DNA of 5,166 nucleotides from Anaerolineae bacterium (GCA_007123335.1 SKLG01000229.1:1-5166), one strand, 5' to 3'; shown: positions 1 through 5,166, counted from the stretch's first letter. Notes: generated by a model from the letters alone, not told the origin. A program made the numbers and translations.

Positions 1-550
1 AGTCGGCCCGGGCTGGCTCCAACCTCGCTCGTACTGCATCGAGCGCTCCCTTGCCCACTTCGCCATAGATCGCGTTCACCTCGCGGACGTACGTCTGCGC
101 CCACAGGTTGGCGATATCGCGGGACAGCTCTGGATCTCCGGCAGTGGCCTTGATGGCGATCAGGTCGCTCCTGGCGACATTCTCACCCTCGACGCTCTTG
201 AGCAACGCGAGCACGCTCCGGCTGTCGGCCGGGAGGCGGTCATGGACCTCGGATAGCACCTGCTCGGCAACGCTGGCATTCTGTACCAGCTCGGCGAAGG
301 AGGAGATGCGTGTCGCCGCTGCCGCCGACGGGGCGTCTCTATCATCGGTGATGGTCTCGATGGCTGTCCCAAAGGAGACCTGCGTGGTCCATCTGGCCAC
401 CGCGACCAGCGCTCGGGCTTCGTAGCGTCTGGGCATGGCCACCAGCACAGCGGCTGTCCCTAAAGCCAGAACGAGGGCTGGCAAGATGACAAGATACCAA
501 CGACGCACCAGGACGTCGATGTATTGTCCGAGATCGATCTCTTCTTCCAT
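1..550 (-). CDS. Wzz-family polysaccharide chain-length determinant protein, 5' part (partial)
   Basis: This reading frame is open from an ATG at 550 to the left edge, giving 183 residues of an incomplete protein. Seen: an acidic start (MEEEIDLGQYIDVLVRRW), one hydrophobic segment at about residues 19-39, then the P-R-R-Y-E-A-R-A sequence just after the membrane. The rest is a soluble Ala/Glu/Arg-rich region likely to be helical. Known: this order is the hallmark of the Wzz N-terminal domain found in chain-length regulators and in polysaccharide co-polymerases fused to, or paired with, tyrosine autokinases. These proteins sit in the inner membrane and set polymer length in Wzy-dependent capsule, exopolysaccharide or O-antigen assembly. 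The second membrane segment and any kinase domain would lie beyond the window. The upstream GA-rich stretch (AGAGAGAAGAGAC) is only a weak ribosome binding site. It has its own promoter, so it probably opens an exopolysaccharide operon. The family call is fairly secure; which polymer it serves is unknown. Confidence 0.85.
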   Translation of the reverse strand, partial: MEEEIDLGQYIDVLVRRWYLVILPALVLALGTAAVLVAMPRRYEARALVAVARWTTQVSFGTAIETITDDRDAPSAAAATRISSFAELVQNASVAEQVLSEVHDRLPADSRSVLALLKSVEGENVARSDLIAIKATAGDPELSRDIANLWAQTYVREVNAIYGEVGKGALDAVRARLEPARAD

Positions 551-597
551 GTCTCTTCTCTCTTGCACGATGCGCGATCAATCCTAGAGTGTGGCTG

Positions 598-625
598 AGT
601 ATAGTCTGCCTACCCCTCGTGTCAA
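598..625 (-). promoter_or_regulatory. Sigma70-type promoter of the Wzz-family gene
   Basis: On the minus strand a perfect -35 hexamer TTGACA (625-620) is followed after 16 bases by TATACT (603-598), which matches five of six bases of the -10 consensus. Transcription would start near 591 and give a leader of roughly 40 bases before the ATG at 550. This is the best promoter match in the window. It indicates that the chain-length gene is transcribed independently of the upstream sulfatase gene. Confidence 0.75.
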
Positions 626-701
626 AGGCATACGGGGGAGCGCGATGCTGATGGAGACACCAAGCCTGACCGCCAGGGGTATATGTCGTGCATCTGGCAG
701 G

Positions 702-731
702 CCGAGCATGCCGGCTCAACGGCATGCTCGG
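702..731 (-). terminator. Perfect 12-bp hairpin after the sulfatase gene, possible terminator
   Basis: CCGAGCATGCCG (702-713) is exactly complementary to CGGCATGCTCGG (720-731), with a 6-base loop. It begins 36 bases past the sulfatase stop codon and lies upstream of the next promoter, the usual place for a transcript end. Neither strand has a T-run after the stem, so it is not a classical intrinsic terminator. It could instead be an RNA-stabilising 3' hairpin, a Rho-assisted end or a protein-binding palindrome. The structure is certain, the role is not. The strand is given for the upstream sulfatase transcript. Confidence 0.5.
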
Positions 732-766
732 TCGATCATGGTTGTCTGCTCAAACAGGCCTCTGCA

Positions 767-2236
767 TTACTCGATATAGTCCATCTCCGGCCGGAGCGGC
801 CAGCGATGCGTCTCGGGCGGCTTGACGCGGCGTGCCCAGGCGGTGAGCACCTCCTGATCGCCGATCTTTTCTTGCATGCGCGCCCATACGGCGTCGGGAT
901 CCCAGCCGTCGAGGATGACGGCGGACAGCTCGTCGAGGACCTCGCGGCAGGCCGGATCGCCGGCGCAATCGTTCAGCTCCTTGGGGTCCTCGTGCAGGTT
1001 AAAGAGCTGCGGCGGCTGCCCGTGGTAGAAGTTCAGCTTCCAGTCTCCGCGGCGCACCATGCGCTGGATGCAGCCCTCGTCGGTGCAATACTCGGTAAAG
1101 GCCGTGTCGTGCCAGGCGTCGCTCTCGCCGCGCAGGATGGGCAACAGTGTTCGCCCATGGGAGGCGGCCAACGCCGGAGCGCCCAGAGCGTCGAGGATAG
1201 TGGCGTTGACGTCCAGCGCGCTGACCACGCCGTCGTAGCGCAGTCCCTCGGGAAGGTGGCCCGGCCAGCTCATGATCAGCGGCACTCGCGCCGACTCTTC
1301 GTAAAAGGTTTGTTTCCACCACAACCCATGTTCGCCCACCTGCTCGCCGTGGTCCGAGCTATAGACGATCAGGGTGTTCTCGGCCAGCCCGTTGCGCTCC
1401 AAGGCGTCGAGCATCTGCCCCACCATGTGGTCCACCCGATCCACCAGCGCCCAGTAGGCCGTGCGGGCGCGCATCACCTCTTCCTCTGTGACCTCGACGA
1501 TGCCGCAGCGCTCGCGCCACCAGCGGTGATAAGGGTGCAGATGGTCGCCCCAGGGTTCGGGATGATCGGGGGGCGGCACCTTGCCGGCGTATCGCTCATA
1601 ATCCTCGCGGCGGGCGACAAAGGGCTGGTGGGGTAGCATCAAGCCCACCGAGAGAGAAAAGGGCTCGTCGAGCACGCCGGAGCGCCTGGCGACGCCCAGC
1701 TCGTTCAACCGATGCACCGTGGCGGCGGTGACGTATTCGTCGTGGACCTCATAGGCGTTCTGGCCGATGCCCGACTTTTCCAGGCTGACCCGCGCCGGCC
1801 CCTGGGTGCCGGTGAGCATGCCGTGGTCGACGCCGGGCGCGCCGCCGAGATAGTTGGGACTGTGATCGCCCACCAACCGCTCGGCATAGCCGTGAAGCTG
1901 ATCAGGACCACGAGCGTGCATGCGCCCGACGAGCACCGGCCAGTATCCGGCGGCGCCCATGGCGTGGGCCATGGTAGGGATGCCCGAATCCAGCGCGTGC
2001 TCGTTGGTCCAGCAGTCGTTCTCGTGGGGATGCCGCCCGGTGAGCGTCGACATGCGCGAGGGCACGCAGATGGGCGACGGGCAATAGGCGCTATCGAATA
2101 CCACGCCTTGGGCCGCCAGCCGATCGAGATTCGGCGTCTGCACCACCGGATCGCCGTAGCAGCCGGTGACAAAGGGGTTGTGCTGGTCGGAATGGATGTA
2201 GAGCAGGTTAGGGCGTTCGCCAAAGGTATAGGGCAT
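767..2236 (-). CDS. Sulfatase, formylglycine (Cys) type, cytoplasmic
   Basis: This predicted sulfatase has 489 residues, normal for bacterial type I enzymes, which hydrolyse sulfate esters using a formylglycine made from Cys or Ser. Seen (numbering from the chosen start): metal ligand region S-D17-Q18-H, the signature C57-V-P-S-R61 followed by STLTGR, G-R105-M-H107, PH203QP, S-D295-H296-G and K308 thirteen residues later. A C-terminal sub-domain contains RRGDWKLNFY and QLFNLHEDP (about 395-420). R105 takes the place of the usual Lys of the GKWH motif. No signal peptide or membrane segment is visible, so it probably works in the cytoplasm on an imported or internal substrate. An upstream in-frame ATG at 2299 would add 21 residues, but the ATG at 2236 has an ideal AAGGAGA site and starts just before the family-like MPYTFGERPNLLYIHSDQ. 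The substrate cannot be named; choline-sulfatase-like and arylsulfatase-like groups are both possible. Activity would require a maturation enzyme (FGE or anSME), none of which is encoded here. Confidence 0.93.
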   Translation of the reverse strand: MPYTFGERPNLLYIHSDQHNPFVTGCYGDPVVQTPNLDRLAAQGVVFDSAYCPSPICVPSRMSTLTGRHPHENDCWTNEHALDSGIPTMAHAMGAAGYWPVLVGRMHARGPDQLHGYAERLVGDHSPNYLGGAPGVDHGMLTGTQGPARVSLEKSGIGQNAYEVHDEYVTAATVHRLNELGVARRSGVLDEPFSLSVGLMLPHQPFVARREDYERYAGKVPPPDHPEPWGDHLHPYHRWWRERCGIVEVTEEEVMRARTAYWALVDRVDHMVGQMLDALERNGLAENTLIVYSSDHGEQVGEHGLWWKQTFYEESARVPLIMSWPGHLPEGLRYDGVVSALDVNATILDALGAPALAASHGRTLLPILRGESDAWHDTAFTEYCTDEGCIQRMVRRGDWKLNFYHGQPPQLFNLHEDPKELNDCAGDPACREVLDELSAVILDGWDPDAVWARMQEKIGDQEVLTAWARRVKPPETHRWPLRPEMDYIE

Positions 2237-2243
2237 CTCTGCG

Positions 2244-2250
2244 TCTCCTT
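2244..2250 (-). promoter_or_regulatory. Ribosome binding site deciding the sulfatase start
   Basis: The minus-strand sequence AAGGAGA lies 7 bases before the ATG at 2236. The longer alternative start at 2299 has only a weak GAGAGA upstream. This supports a 489-residue protein rather than a 510-residue one. Confidence 0.8.
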
Positions 2251-2331
2251 CCAAGATTGGAATACTGACAGTGGCGATCTGCTGGGATAGAGCGATCATG
2301 TCTCTCGTGAGTCGTCCTAGCCTTATACTCC

Positions 2332-2360
2332 AGTGTCGATGGGTTGCTCATCGGTGTCAA
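2332..2360 (-). promoter_or_regulatory. Candidate promoter of the sulfatase gene
   Basis: On the minus strand a perfect TTGACA (2360-2355) is followed after 17 bases by GACACT (2337-2332), which matches only three of six -10 positions. A better-looking TATAAG occurs at 2327-2322, but its spacing from TTGACA (27 bases) is too long. The -35 sequence TTGACAC is the same as in front of the Wzz-family gene and the sulfatase-like gene, which raises confidence somewhat. The leader to the ATG at 2236 would be about 90 bases. If this is not a promoter, the gene would be read through from the upstream unit. Confidence 0.4.
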
Positions 2361-2474
2361 GTTCGGACGATCCGGCAACGAGGAATCCTCGCACAAGATC
2401 CCATAATGGTGATCGAGCATCGCCTCCGATTCCCAAGACGGAGTGATCGGACGTATGATACACGATCGACCATG

Positions 2475-2687
2475 CTACACCGGTTCGGCGAGCTCCTCTG
2501 CATAATAGTATTGATACCAGATGCGGACCAGTGCTCTAGGGTGGTGCTCCAGCACCCAGCCAAAAGGGCGCTCTTCGATACCCGGCACCTCGGTGATTTC
2601 ACACTCCTCGGCATCCTCGCGTAAAGTGAGCACAATGATCTTATTCTGGCGGTCGCGGATCAGATAGACGATGGTATCGGGATGCAT
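2475..2687 (-). CDS. Small hypothetical protein, 70 residues
   Basis: A small gene not recognised as any known family. It starts 16 bases after the stop of the sulfatase-like gene. An AGGAG site (2702-2698) lies in that gap, 10 bases before its ATG at 2687, so translation in the same transcript is likely. The protein begins MHPDTIVYLIRD and ends with the aromatic-rich stretch RIWYQYYYAEEL. It alternates hydrophobic and charged residues as a soluble beta-rich domain would: TIVYLIRD and KIIVLTL look like paired strands, then an acidic EDAEECEITEVPG segment, then PFGWVLEHH. There is no membrane segment, no signal peptide and no zinc-binding cysteine set (one Cys only). The frame also continues upstream inside the enzyme gene to an ATG at 2849, but that part would overlap a clearly coding frame. 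Tight spacing suggests a function tied to the enzyme upstream, for example as a partner or regulator, which is inference only. Confidence 0.65.
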   Translation of the reverse strand: MHPDTIVYLIRDRQNKIIVLTLREDAEECEITEVPGIEERPFGWVLEHHPRALVRIWYQYYYAEELAEPV

Positions 2688-2697
2688 GATAAGCTTG

Positions 2698-2702
2698 CTC
2701 CT
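2698..2702 (-). promoter_or_regulatory. Ribosome binding site of the 70-residue gene
   Basis: AGGAG on the minus strand lies directly after the TGA of the sulfatase-like gene and 10 bases before the ATG at 2687. The spacing is slightly long but workable. It is the main evidence that the small frame is translated as a second cistron. Confidence 0.55.
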
Positions 2703-2703
2703 G

Positions 2704-4134
2704 TCAGATGCTTGCGAATTTCTCGATGCGTTCCCTCGGTGAGCCCATCTCCTCCAGAAAGTGGAGCAGAGCGTTGTGCATGCGCTCGGCGACGTCGGCA
2801 TGGTCGGCGATGACGTTATTGAGCTGATCGGGATCGTGTTCCAGGTCAAAGAGCATCGACGGCCATTCCTCCGGCGCGCAGATGTAGGACCACTTTTCGT
2901 CGCTGACGGTGAGCGGGCTGGCTACCCGATCAGGACCGGCCCAACCGTCGAAATGGGCGGCAGTGTAGCTGTACATGGTACCCAGCGGAAAGCGCCCGGA
3001 GAAGGCATAATTGTGAATGCGCGGCTTCCGGCCTTTGATCATCGGCCAGATGGATCGGGCCTGCACCGTCTCGGGGACGGACACACCCAAAAAGTCGAGG
3101 ATAGTGGGCATGATGTCGGGCGGTTGAACGAGCCCGCCGATGCGCTCCCCGGCGCCCATGCCGTCGGGGTGGCGGATGATGAGCGGCACCCGCGCCGTGG
3201 GCTCATAGATAGTGCCCAGCTGGCCGCCGGGCTTGCCTTCCAGGCCGTGATCGCCAAAGAGGTGGCCATGGTCGGTCATGTAGACAATGAGCGTGTTGTC
3301 CTTCAAGCCCAATCGGTCTACCGTGTCGATGAGGTGGCCTACCCAAGTGTCGCATAACGTCACCTCGCCAGCGTAGAGGGCGCGGACATGATTGAGCTCA
3401 TCGGCGGTCATATAGTCGCAATGGCCATACTGCGGAAAGATGATGTGCTGCCCGTCGTAACCGGGTCGGTCGTAACGCTGCAGATAGTGGGCGGGCGGAT
3501 CAAAGGGCTCGTGAGGATCCCAGGTATCCACCCACAAGAAGAAACCATCCTGCGAGGCGTTCTCCTCGACCCAACGGGCGGCGGCGCGCAGTGTGCGGGC
3601 GGCGAGGTAATCCTCCTCGTGCAGCCGGTCGCGCTGGTTTCGCAGGTATTGCTGGGTGCCGTCAACACGGCGCACCTTGTGCTTGTCGGCCGGCACGGGG
3701 GTGGGTACGCGTGGATCGGTGATATAGCGGTCGCCGAGCTGGCCGCGAATCCAGTCCCAGGCGTCATACCCGCGCGTAAAGTTGTACTCGTTATTGCCTA
3801 TGGGCGGTGTGTCGAAAAAGAGAGCCGTGGTATAGCCCGCGCGTTTGAGCACCTCAGGCAGAATGACGTCATTTGGCTCCAGAGGCTGCCAGCCACGGTA
3901 GCAAAAACCATAACGTCCGGTGTAGAGGTCCGTGCGGTTAGGAACGGTAGGGTAGGAGGCGATATAATACCGCTCAAAGAGCATCGACTCGGCCGCCAAC
4001 TTGTCCAGACACGGCGTGTGAATAAAGGGTTCGCCGGCGTGACCAGGGCGCTCCCAGGGCGCGGGGACGCCGTAGGCGTTCACGTGGTCGCGCCGTAACG
4101 AGTCATTCATGATCAGGATGACATTGCGTTTCAT
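2704..4134 (-). CDS. Sulfatase-like alkaline phosphatase superfamily hydrolase with Thr nucleophile
   Basis: This 476-residue protein has the complete sulfatase-type fold. Seen: strand-plus-metal motif VILIMND11S, HTPCLDKLA, the nucleophile region S-Y-P-T63-V-P-N-R67 then TDLYTGRY, WDPH208EP, the conserved M-T-D288-H289-G-H with K301 thirteen residues on, ARVPLIIRHP, and a C-terminal MLFDLEHDPDQLNN. Thr occupies the position of the formylglycine-forming Cys or Ser, and the GKWH-type motif is replaced by LFFD108TPP. Known: Thr is the nucleophile in relatives such as nucleotide pyrophosphatases, phosphonoacetate hydrolase and phosphoethanolamine transferases, and it cannot yield formylglycine. 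A metal-dependent phosphoesterase, phosphonate hydrolase or transferase is therefore more likely than a sulfatase, although automatic annotation will say sulfatase. There is no signal peptide, so it is probably cytoplasmic. An in-frame ATG at 4254 would add 40 residues, but the ATG at 4134 has GAGGAGA just upstream, and the extra sequence would cover the likely promoter. It is first in a unit with the 70-residue gene. The substrate is unknown. Confidence 0.9.
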   Translation of the reverse strand: MKRNVILIMNDSLRRDHVNAYGVPAPWERPGHAGEPFIHTPCLDKLAAESMLFERYYIASYPTVPNRTDLYTGRYGFCYRGWQPLEPNDVILPEVLKRAGYTTALFFDTPPIGNNEYNFTRGYDAWDWIRGQLGDRYITDPRVPTPVPADKHKVRRVDGTQQYLRNQRDRLHEEDYLAARTLRAAARWVEENASQDGFFLWVDTWDPHEPFDPPAHYLQRYDRPGYDGQHIIFPQYGHCDYMTADELNHVRALYAGEVTLCDTWVGHLIDTVDRLGLKDNTLIVYMTDHGHLFGDHGLEGKPGGQLGTIYEPTARVPLIIRHPDGMGAGERIGGLVQPPDIMPTILDFLGVSVPETVQARSIWPMIKGRKPRIHNYAFSGRFPLGTMYSYTAAHFDGWAGPDRVASPLTVSDEKWSYICAPEEWPSMLFDLEHDPDQLNNVIADHADVAERMHNALLHFLEEMGSPRERIEKFASI

Positions 4135-4138
4135 AATC

Positions 4139-4145
4139 TCTCCTC
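4139..4145 (-). promoter_or_regulatory. Ribosome binding site deciding the sulfatase-like start
   Basis: GAGGAGA on the minus strand lies 4 bases before the ATG at 4134 (the AGGAG core is 5 bases away). It fixes the start at MKRNVILIMND, directly before the first beta strand of the fold, and argues against the longer frame from 4254. Confidence 0.8.
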
Positions 4146-4218
4146 GCGAAAGGGACTGGCAGGATATTTGAGCGATTACGCCCAAGGCAGAAAAGGCCTC
4201 TTTGTATGTCACTTCTAC

Positions 4219-4248
4219 AGTATGAACGCCCATGATGCGTCGTGTCAA
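4219..4248 (-). promoter_or_regulatory. Promoter of the sulfatase-like gene and 70-residue gene
   Basis: On the minus strand TTGACA (4248-4243) is followed after 18 bases by CATACT (4224-4219), which matches four of six -10 positions. The start of transcription would be near 4212, giving a leader of about 78 bases. The TTGACACGA context is identical over nine bases to the promoter of the Wzz-family gene. It lies within the rejected N-terminal extension of the enzyme, which supports the shorter start. Confidence 0.6.
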
Positions 4249-4320
4249 GAGCAACGCTCATGCGGGTTGCGCCCGACTGTGCTCAGCTCTATACCATTGG
4301 CGCTCGCGCAGCCAGCGACG

Positions 4321-4350
4321 TTGGCAAGTTCACGCGTCGCGAGGTACACT
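4321..4350 (+). promoter_or_regulatory. Candidate promoter of the divergent plus-strand gene
   Basis: TTGGCA (4321-4326, five of six matches) is followed after 18 bases by TACACT (4345-4350, four of six). The start would be near 4357, leaving a leader of about 44 bases. A second possibility just upstream is TTGCGC (4267-4272) with TATACC (4290-4295) at 17 bases, which has a poorer -35. The minus-strand promoter at 4219-4248 makes this a divergent control region without overlapping core elements. Confidence 0.45.
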
Positions 4351-4387
4351 GGTCCAAAAGACTCGCCTCCACACTCGCGCTTATGGC

Positions 4388-4395
4388 AAGGAAGG
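4388..4395 (+). promoter_or_regulatory. Ribosome binding site deciding the start of the divergent gene
   Basis: AAGGAAGG ends 5 bases before the ATG at 4401. The in-frame ATG at 4383 has no purine-rich site upstream and would place this site inside the coding sequence, so 4401 is preferred. Confidence 0.65.
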
Positions 4396-4400
4396 TTCAG

Positions 4401-5166
4401 ATGCCAGACACAGCCACACGCACGCGAACGGTGCCCGCGGCCGTCGATGCTTTCAAAGAACTCGTCGGATCATACACCGCGACTGGCGCCATCGATGACG
4501 TACAGCCGCCGATATCTCTGCTGCTGCATCTGGTGCAGATGCATACTGCCGGCTGGAAGCTGGATATCCATGATGTGGCGGCGCTCTCGGGGATATCTGC
4601 GCTCGCCATCTACCCCGGCAACGCCTTGAGCGGGGAGGCCCACGCCCTGATCGAGCCGGAACGTCGGCTGGCTAAAGCCACCGGCTTTGGCTACGAGTGG
4701 CTGCCTTTTGCCGACGTCGAGGAGGCCTGGCTCATCGTGCGTCGGTGCGTCAACGCCGGGCGCGCTGCCAGAGCGCGCAACGAGGCGGCGCTACTCCTGG
4801 CGGGCTATGAGGAGGGAGAGGAGCCGGCCGCACGGCGCATCCATGTCCTGGGTGACGGTGAGGCTGCTGCCACATGGTGGACTTGTGAGGAGTTTGGCAC
4901 ATGGGTCGAGAGGATGGCGAGGGAGGGCGCGTCATCCCTGGGCCGCTATACGACCCATATCATTGCCCAATCCCCTGCGACGGTGGCTCGCCGCGTGATC
5001 AACGACCTGGTCGCCTGGAGCGCCGCGCCGCCCGATGCCATCCGCCAACGCTATCCCGACATCGTCTGTGGATTACAGGCTATCTCGGATTACGCTGATT
5101 ACGCTGATGGGGCGCGGGTCTCTGACCCGCGTCGAGGAGCTGGTCAGAGACCCGCGCTCCAGGATG
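4401..5166 (+). CDS. Uncharacterised protein, possibly BtrH_N/C39-like fold (3' end outside window)
   Basis: The frame is open for 255 codons to the right edge and shows sustained coding character. I do not firmly recognise the family. Seen: a helical N-terminus, then DDVQPPISLLLHLVQ, a DVAALSGISALAIY segment (about 59-71), GFGYEWLPFADVEEAWLIVRRCVNAGR (about 95-121), ALLLAGYEEG (about 130-139) and IHVLGDGE (147-154), then helices. The order of an 'A-SG' helix, 'AW-IV---NAGR' helix and 'LLLAGYEEG' strand recalls BtrH_N or papain-like C39 domains, in which a regulatory or acyl-handling fold is common. The expected catalytic Cys near residue 40 and His near residue 127 are not visible, so it would be non-catalytic. 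No signal peptide or clear membrane helix is seen. From residue 230 on (5088) the protein is encoded by a tandem repeat and a large inverted repeat, so the natural C-terminus may be altered or the true stop lies beyond the edge. The gene is divergent from the enzyme pair and could be functionally separate. Confidence 0.75.
   Translation, partial: MPDTATRTRTVPAAVDAFKELVGSYTATGAIDDVQPPISLLLHLVQMHTAGWKLDIHDVAALSGISALAIYPGNALSGEAHALIEPERRLAKATGFGYEWLPFADVEEAWLIVRRCVNAGRAARARNEAALLLAGYEEGEEPAARRIHVLGDGEAAATWWTCEEFGTWVERMAREGASSLGRYTTHIIAQSPATVARRVINDLVAWSAAPPDAIRQRYPDIVCGLQAISDYADYADGARVSDPRRGAGQRPALQD
5088..5108 (+). repeat. Short tandem repeat GATTACGCT x 2.3
   Basis: Two exact 9-base units GATTACGCT (5088-5096 and 5097-5105) are followed by GAT. 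In the reading frame each unit reads Asp-Tyr-Ala, giving DYADYAD. A related GGATTAC occurs just before it at 5070-5076. It adjoins the inverted repeat that follows and may be part of the same dispersed element. Confidence 0.8.
5109..5160. repeat. Large inverted repeat, REP/MITE-like palindromic element
   Basis: Arms 5109-5127 and 5142-5160 pair over 19 positions with a single G-T exception (5111/5158) around a 14-base loop. The left arm with part of the loop also forms its own smaller hairpin, CGCGGGTC-TCT-GACCCGCG (5113-5131), so two structures compete. The quasi-palindrome GGTCTCTGACC thus appears in both orientations. It lies within an open frame and reads GARVSDPRRG then GQRPAL, low-information sequence typical of translated repeats. 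A dispersed intergenic repeat is the likely identity; a bidirectional transcription terminator at the true gene end is the alternative. No T-run follows within the window. Confidence 0.7.

Noticed and set aside
683..1636. A 317-codon plus-strand open frame opposite the sulfatase gene
   Set aside because: It is antisense to a gene with clear catalytic motifs. The translation lacks any recognisable domain and its length reflects high GC content.
1712..2290. A 192-codon plus-strand open frame opposite the start of the sulfatase gene
   Set aside because: It is antisense to conserved sulfatase motifs, has no ribosome binding site and no family resemblance.
2237..2299. 21-residue N-terminal extension of the sulfatase
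   Set aside because: The downstream ATG has AAGGAGA at 7 bases, while the upstream ATG has only a weak purine stretch, and the extension is not family-like.
2322..2327. TATAAG as the -10 box of the sulfatase promoter
   Set aside because: It is 27 bases from the TTGACA hexamer, too far for a sigma70 pair, and the hexamer at the right distance (TGAGCA) is poor.
2424..2443. Weak hairpin CTCCG/CGGAG after the 70-residue gene
   Set aside because: The stem has only 5 pairs with a 10-base loop and no T-run, so it is within chance expectation for a terminator.
3388..4098. A 236-codon plus-strand open frame opposite the sulfatase-like gene
   Set aside because: It mirrors a firmly coding frame and shows a biased Gly/Val/Arg composition typical of antisense shadows.
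4135..4254. 40-residue N-terminal extension of the sulfatase-like enzyme
   Set aside because: It lies upstream of a good ribosome binding site, contains the likely promoter and does not fit the family start, which begins at the first beta strand.
4168..4629. A 153-codon plus-strand frame overlapping the divergent gene
   Set aside because: The sequence is rich in Ser, Arg, Pro and Cys without domain character, starts inside the control region and overlaps the better-supported frame from 4401.

Overview
The window is GC-rich bacterial chromosomal DNA with sigma70-type promoters and ordinary Shine-Dalgarno sites. No taxonomic marker gene is present. A Wzz-type polysaccharide chain-length gene, alkaline-phosphatase-superfamily sulfatase-like genes and a palindromic repeat with a short GATTACGCT tandem would fit an environmental lineage such as Chloroflexota. 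That assignment is a low-confidence inference.

Layout: positions 1-550 (minus strand) hold the 5' part of a Wzz-family gene that runs off the left edge, with its own strong promoter (598-625). A perfect 12-bp hairpin (702-731) separates it from a 489-residue Cys-type sulfatase gene (767-2236, minus), which has a weaker candidate promoter at 2332-2360. Upstream lie a 70-residue orphan gene (2475-2687, minus) and, 16 bases before it, a 476-residue sulfatase-like gene (2704-4134, minus). These two look like a bicistronic unit driven by a promoter at 4219-4248. A divergent gene starts at 4401 on the plus strand and is still open at the right edge. Its product is not firmly recognised but resembles a degenerate BtrH_N/C39-like fold. 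Its 3' end runs through a tandem repeat and a large inverted repeat.

How the genes may relate: the two large enzymes belong to the same superfamily but should use different chemistry. The first has the Cys-x-Pro-Ser-Arg signature that is matured to formylglycine, so it is a plausible sulfatase. The second has Thr at that position and lacks the lysine/histidine pair of classical sulfatases, so a phosphoesterase, phosphonate hydrolase or transferase role is more likely. Neither has a signal peptide, so both probably act in the cytoplasm. The Wzz gene appears to begin a separate exopolysaccharide unit, so a shared role in sulfated or phosphorylated glycan metabolism is only suggested by proximity.

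No RNA gene, CRISPR array, transposase or toxin-antitoxin pair was seen. The gene-free gaps (551-766, 2237-2474, 4135-4400) are short and contain the promoters, ribosome binding sites and hairpin listed.
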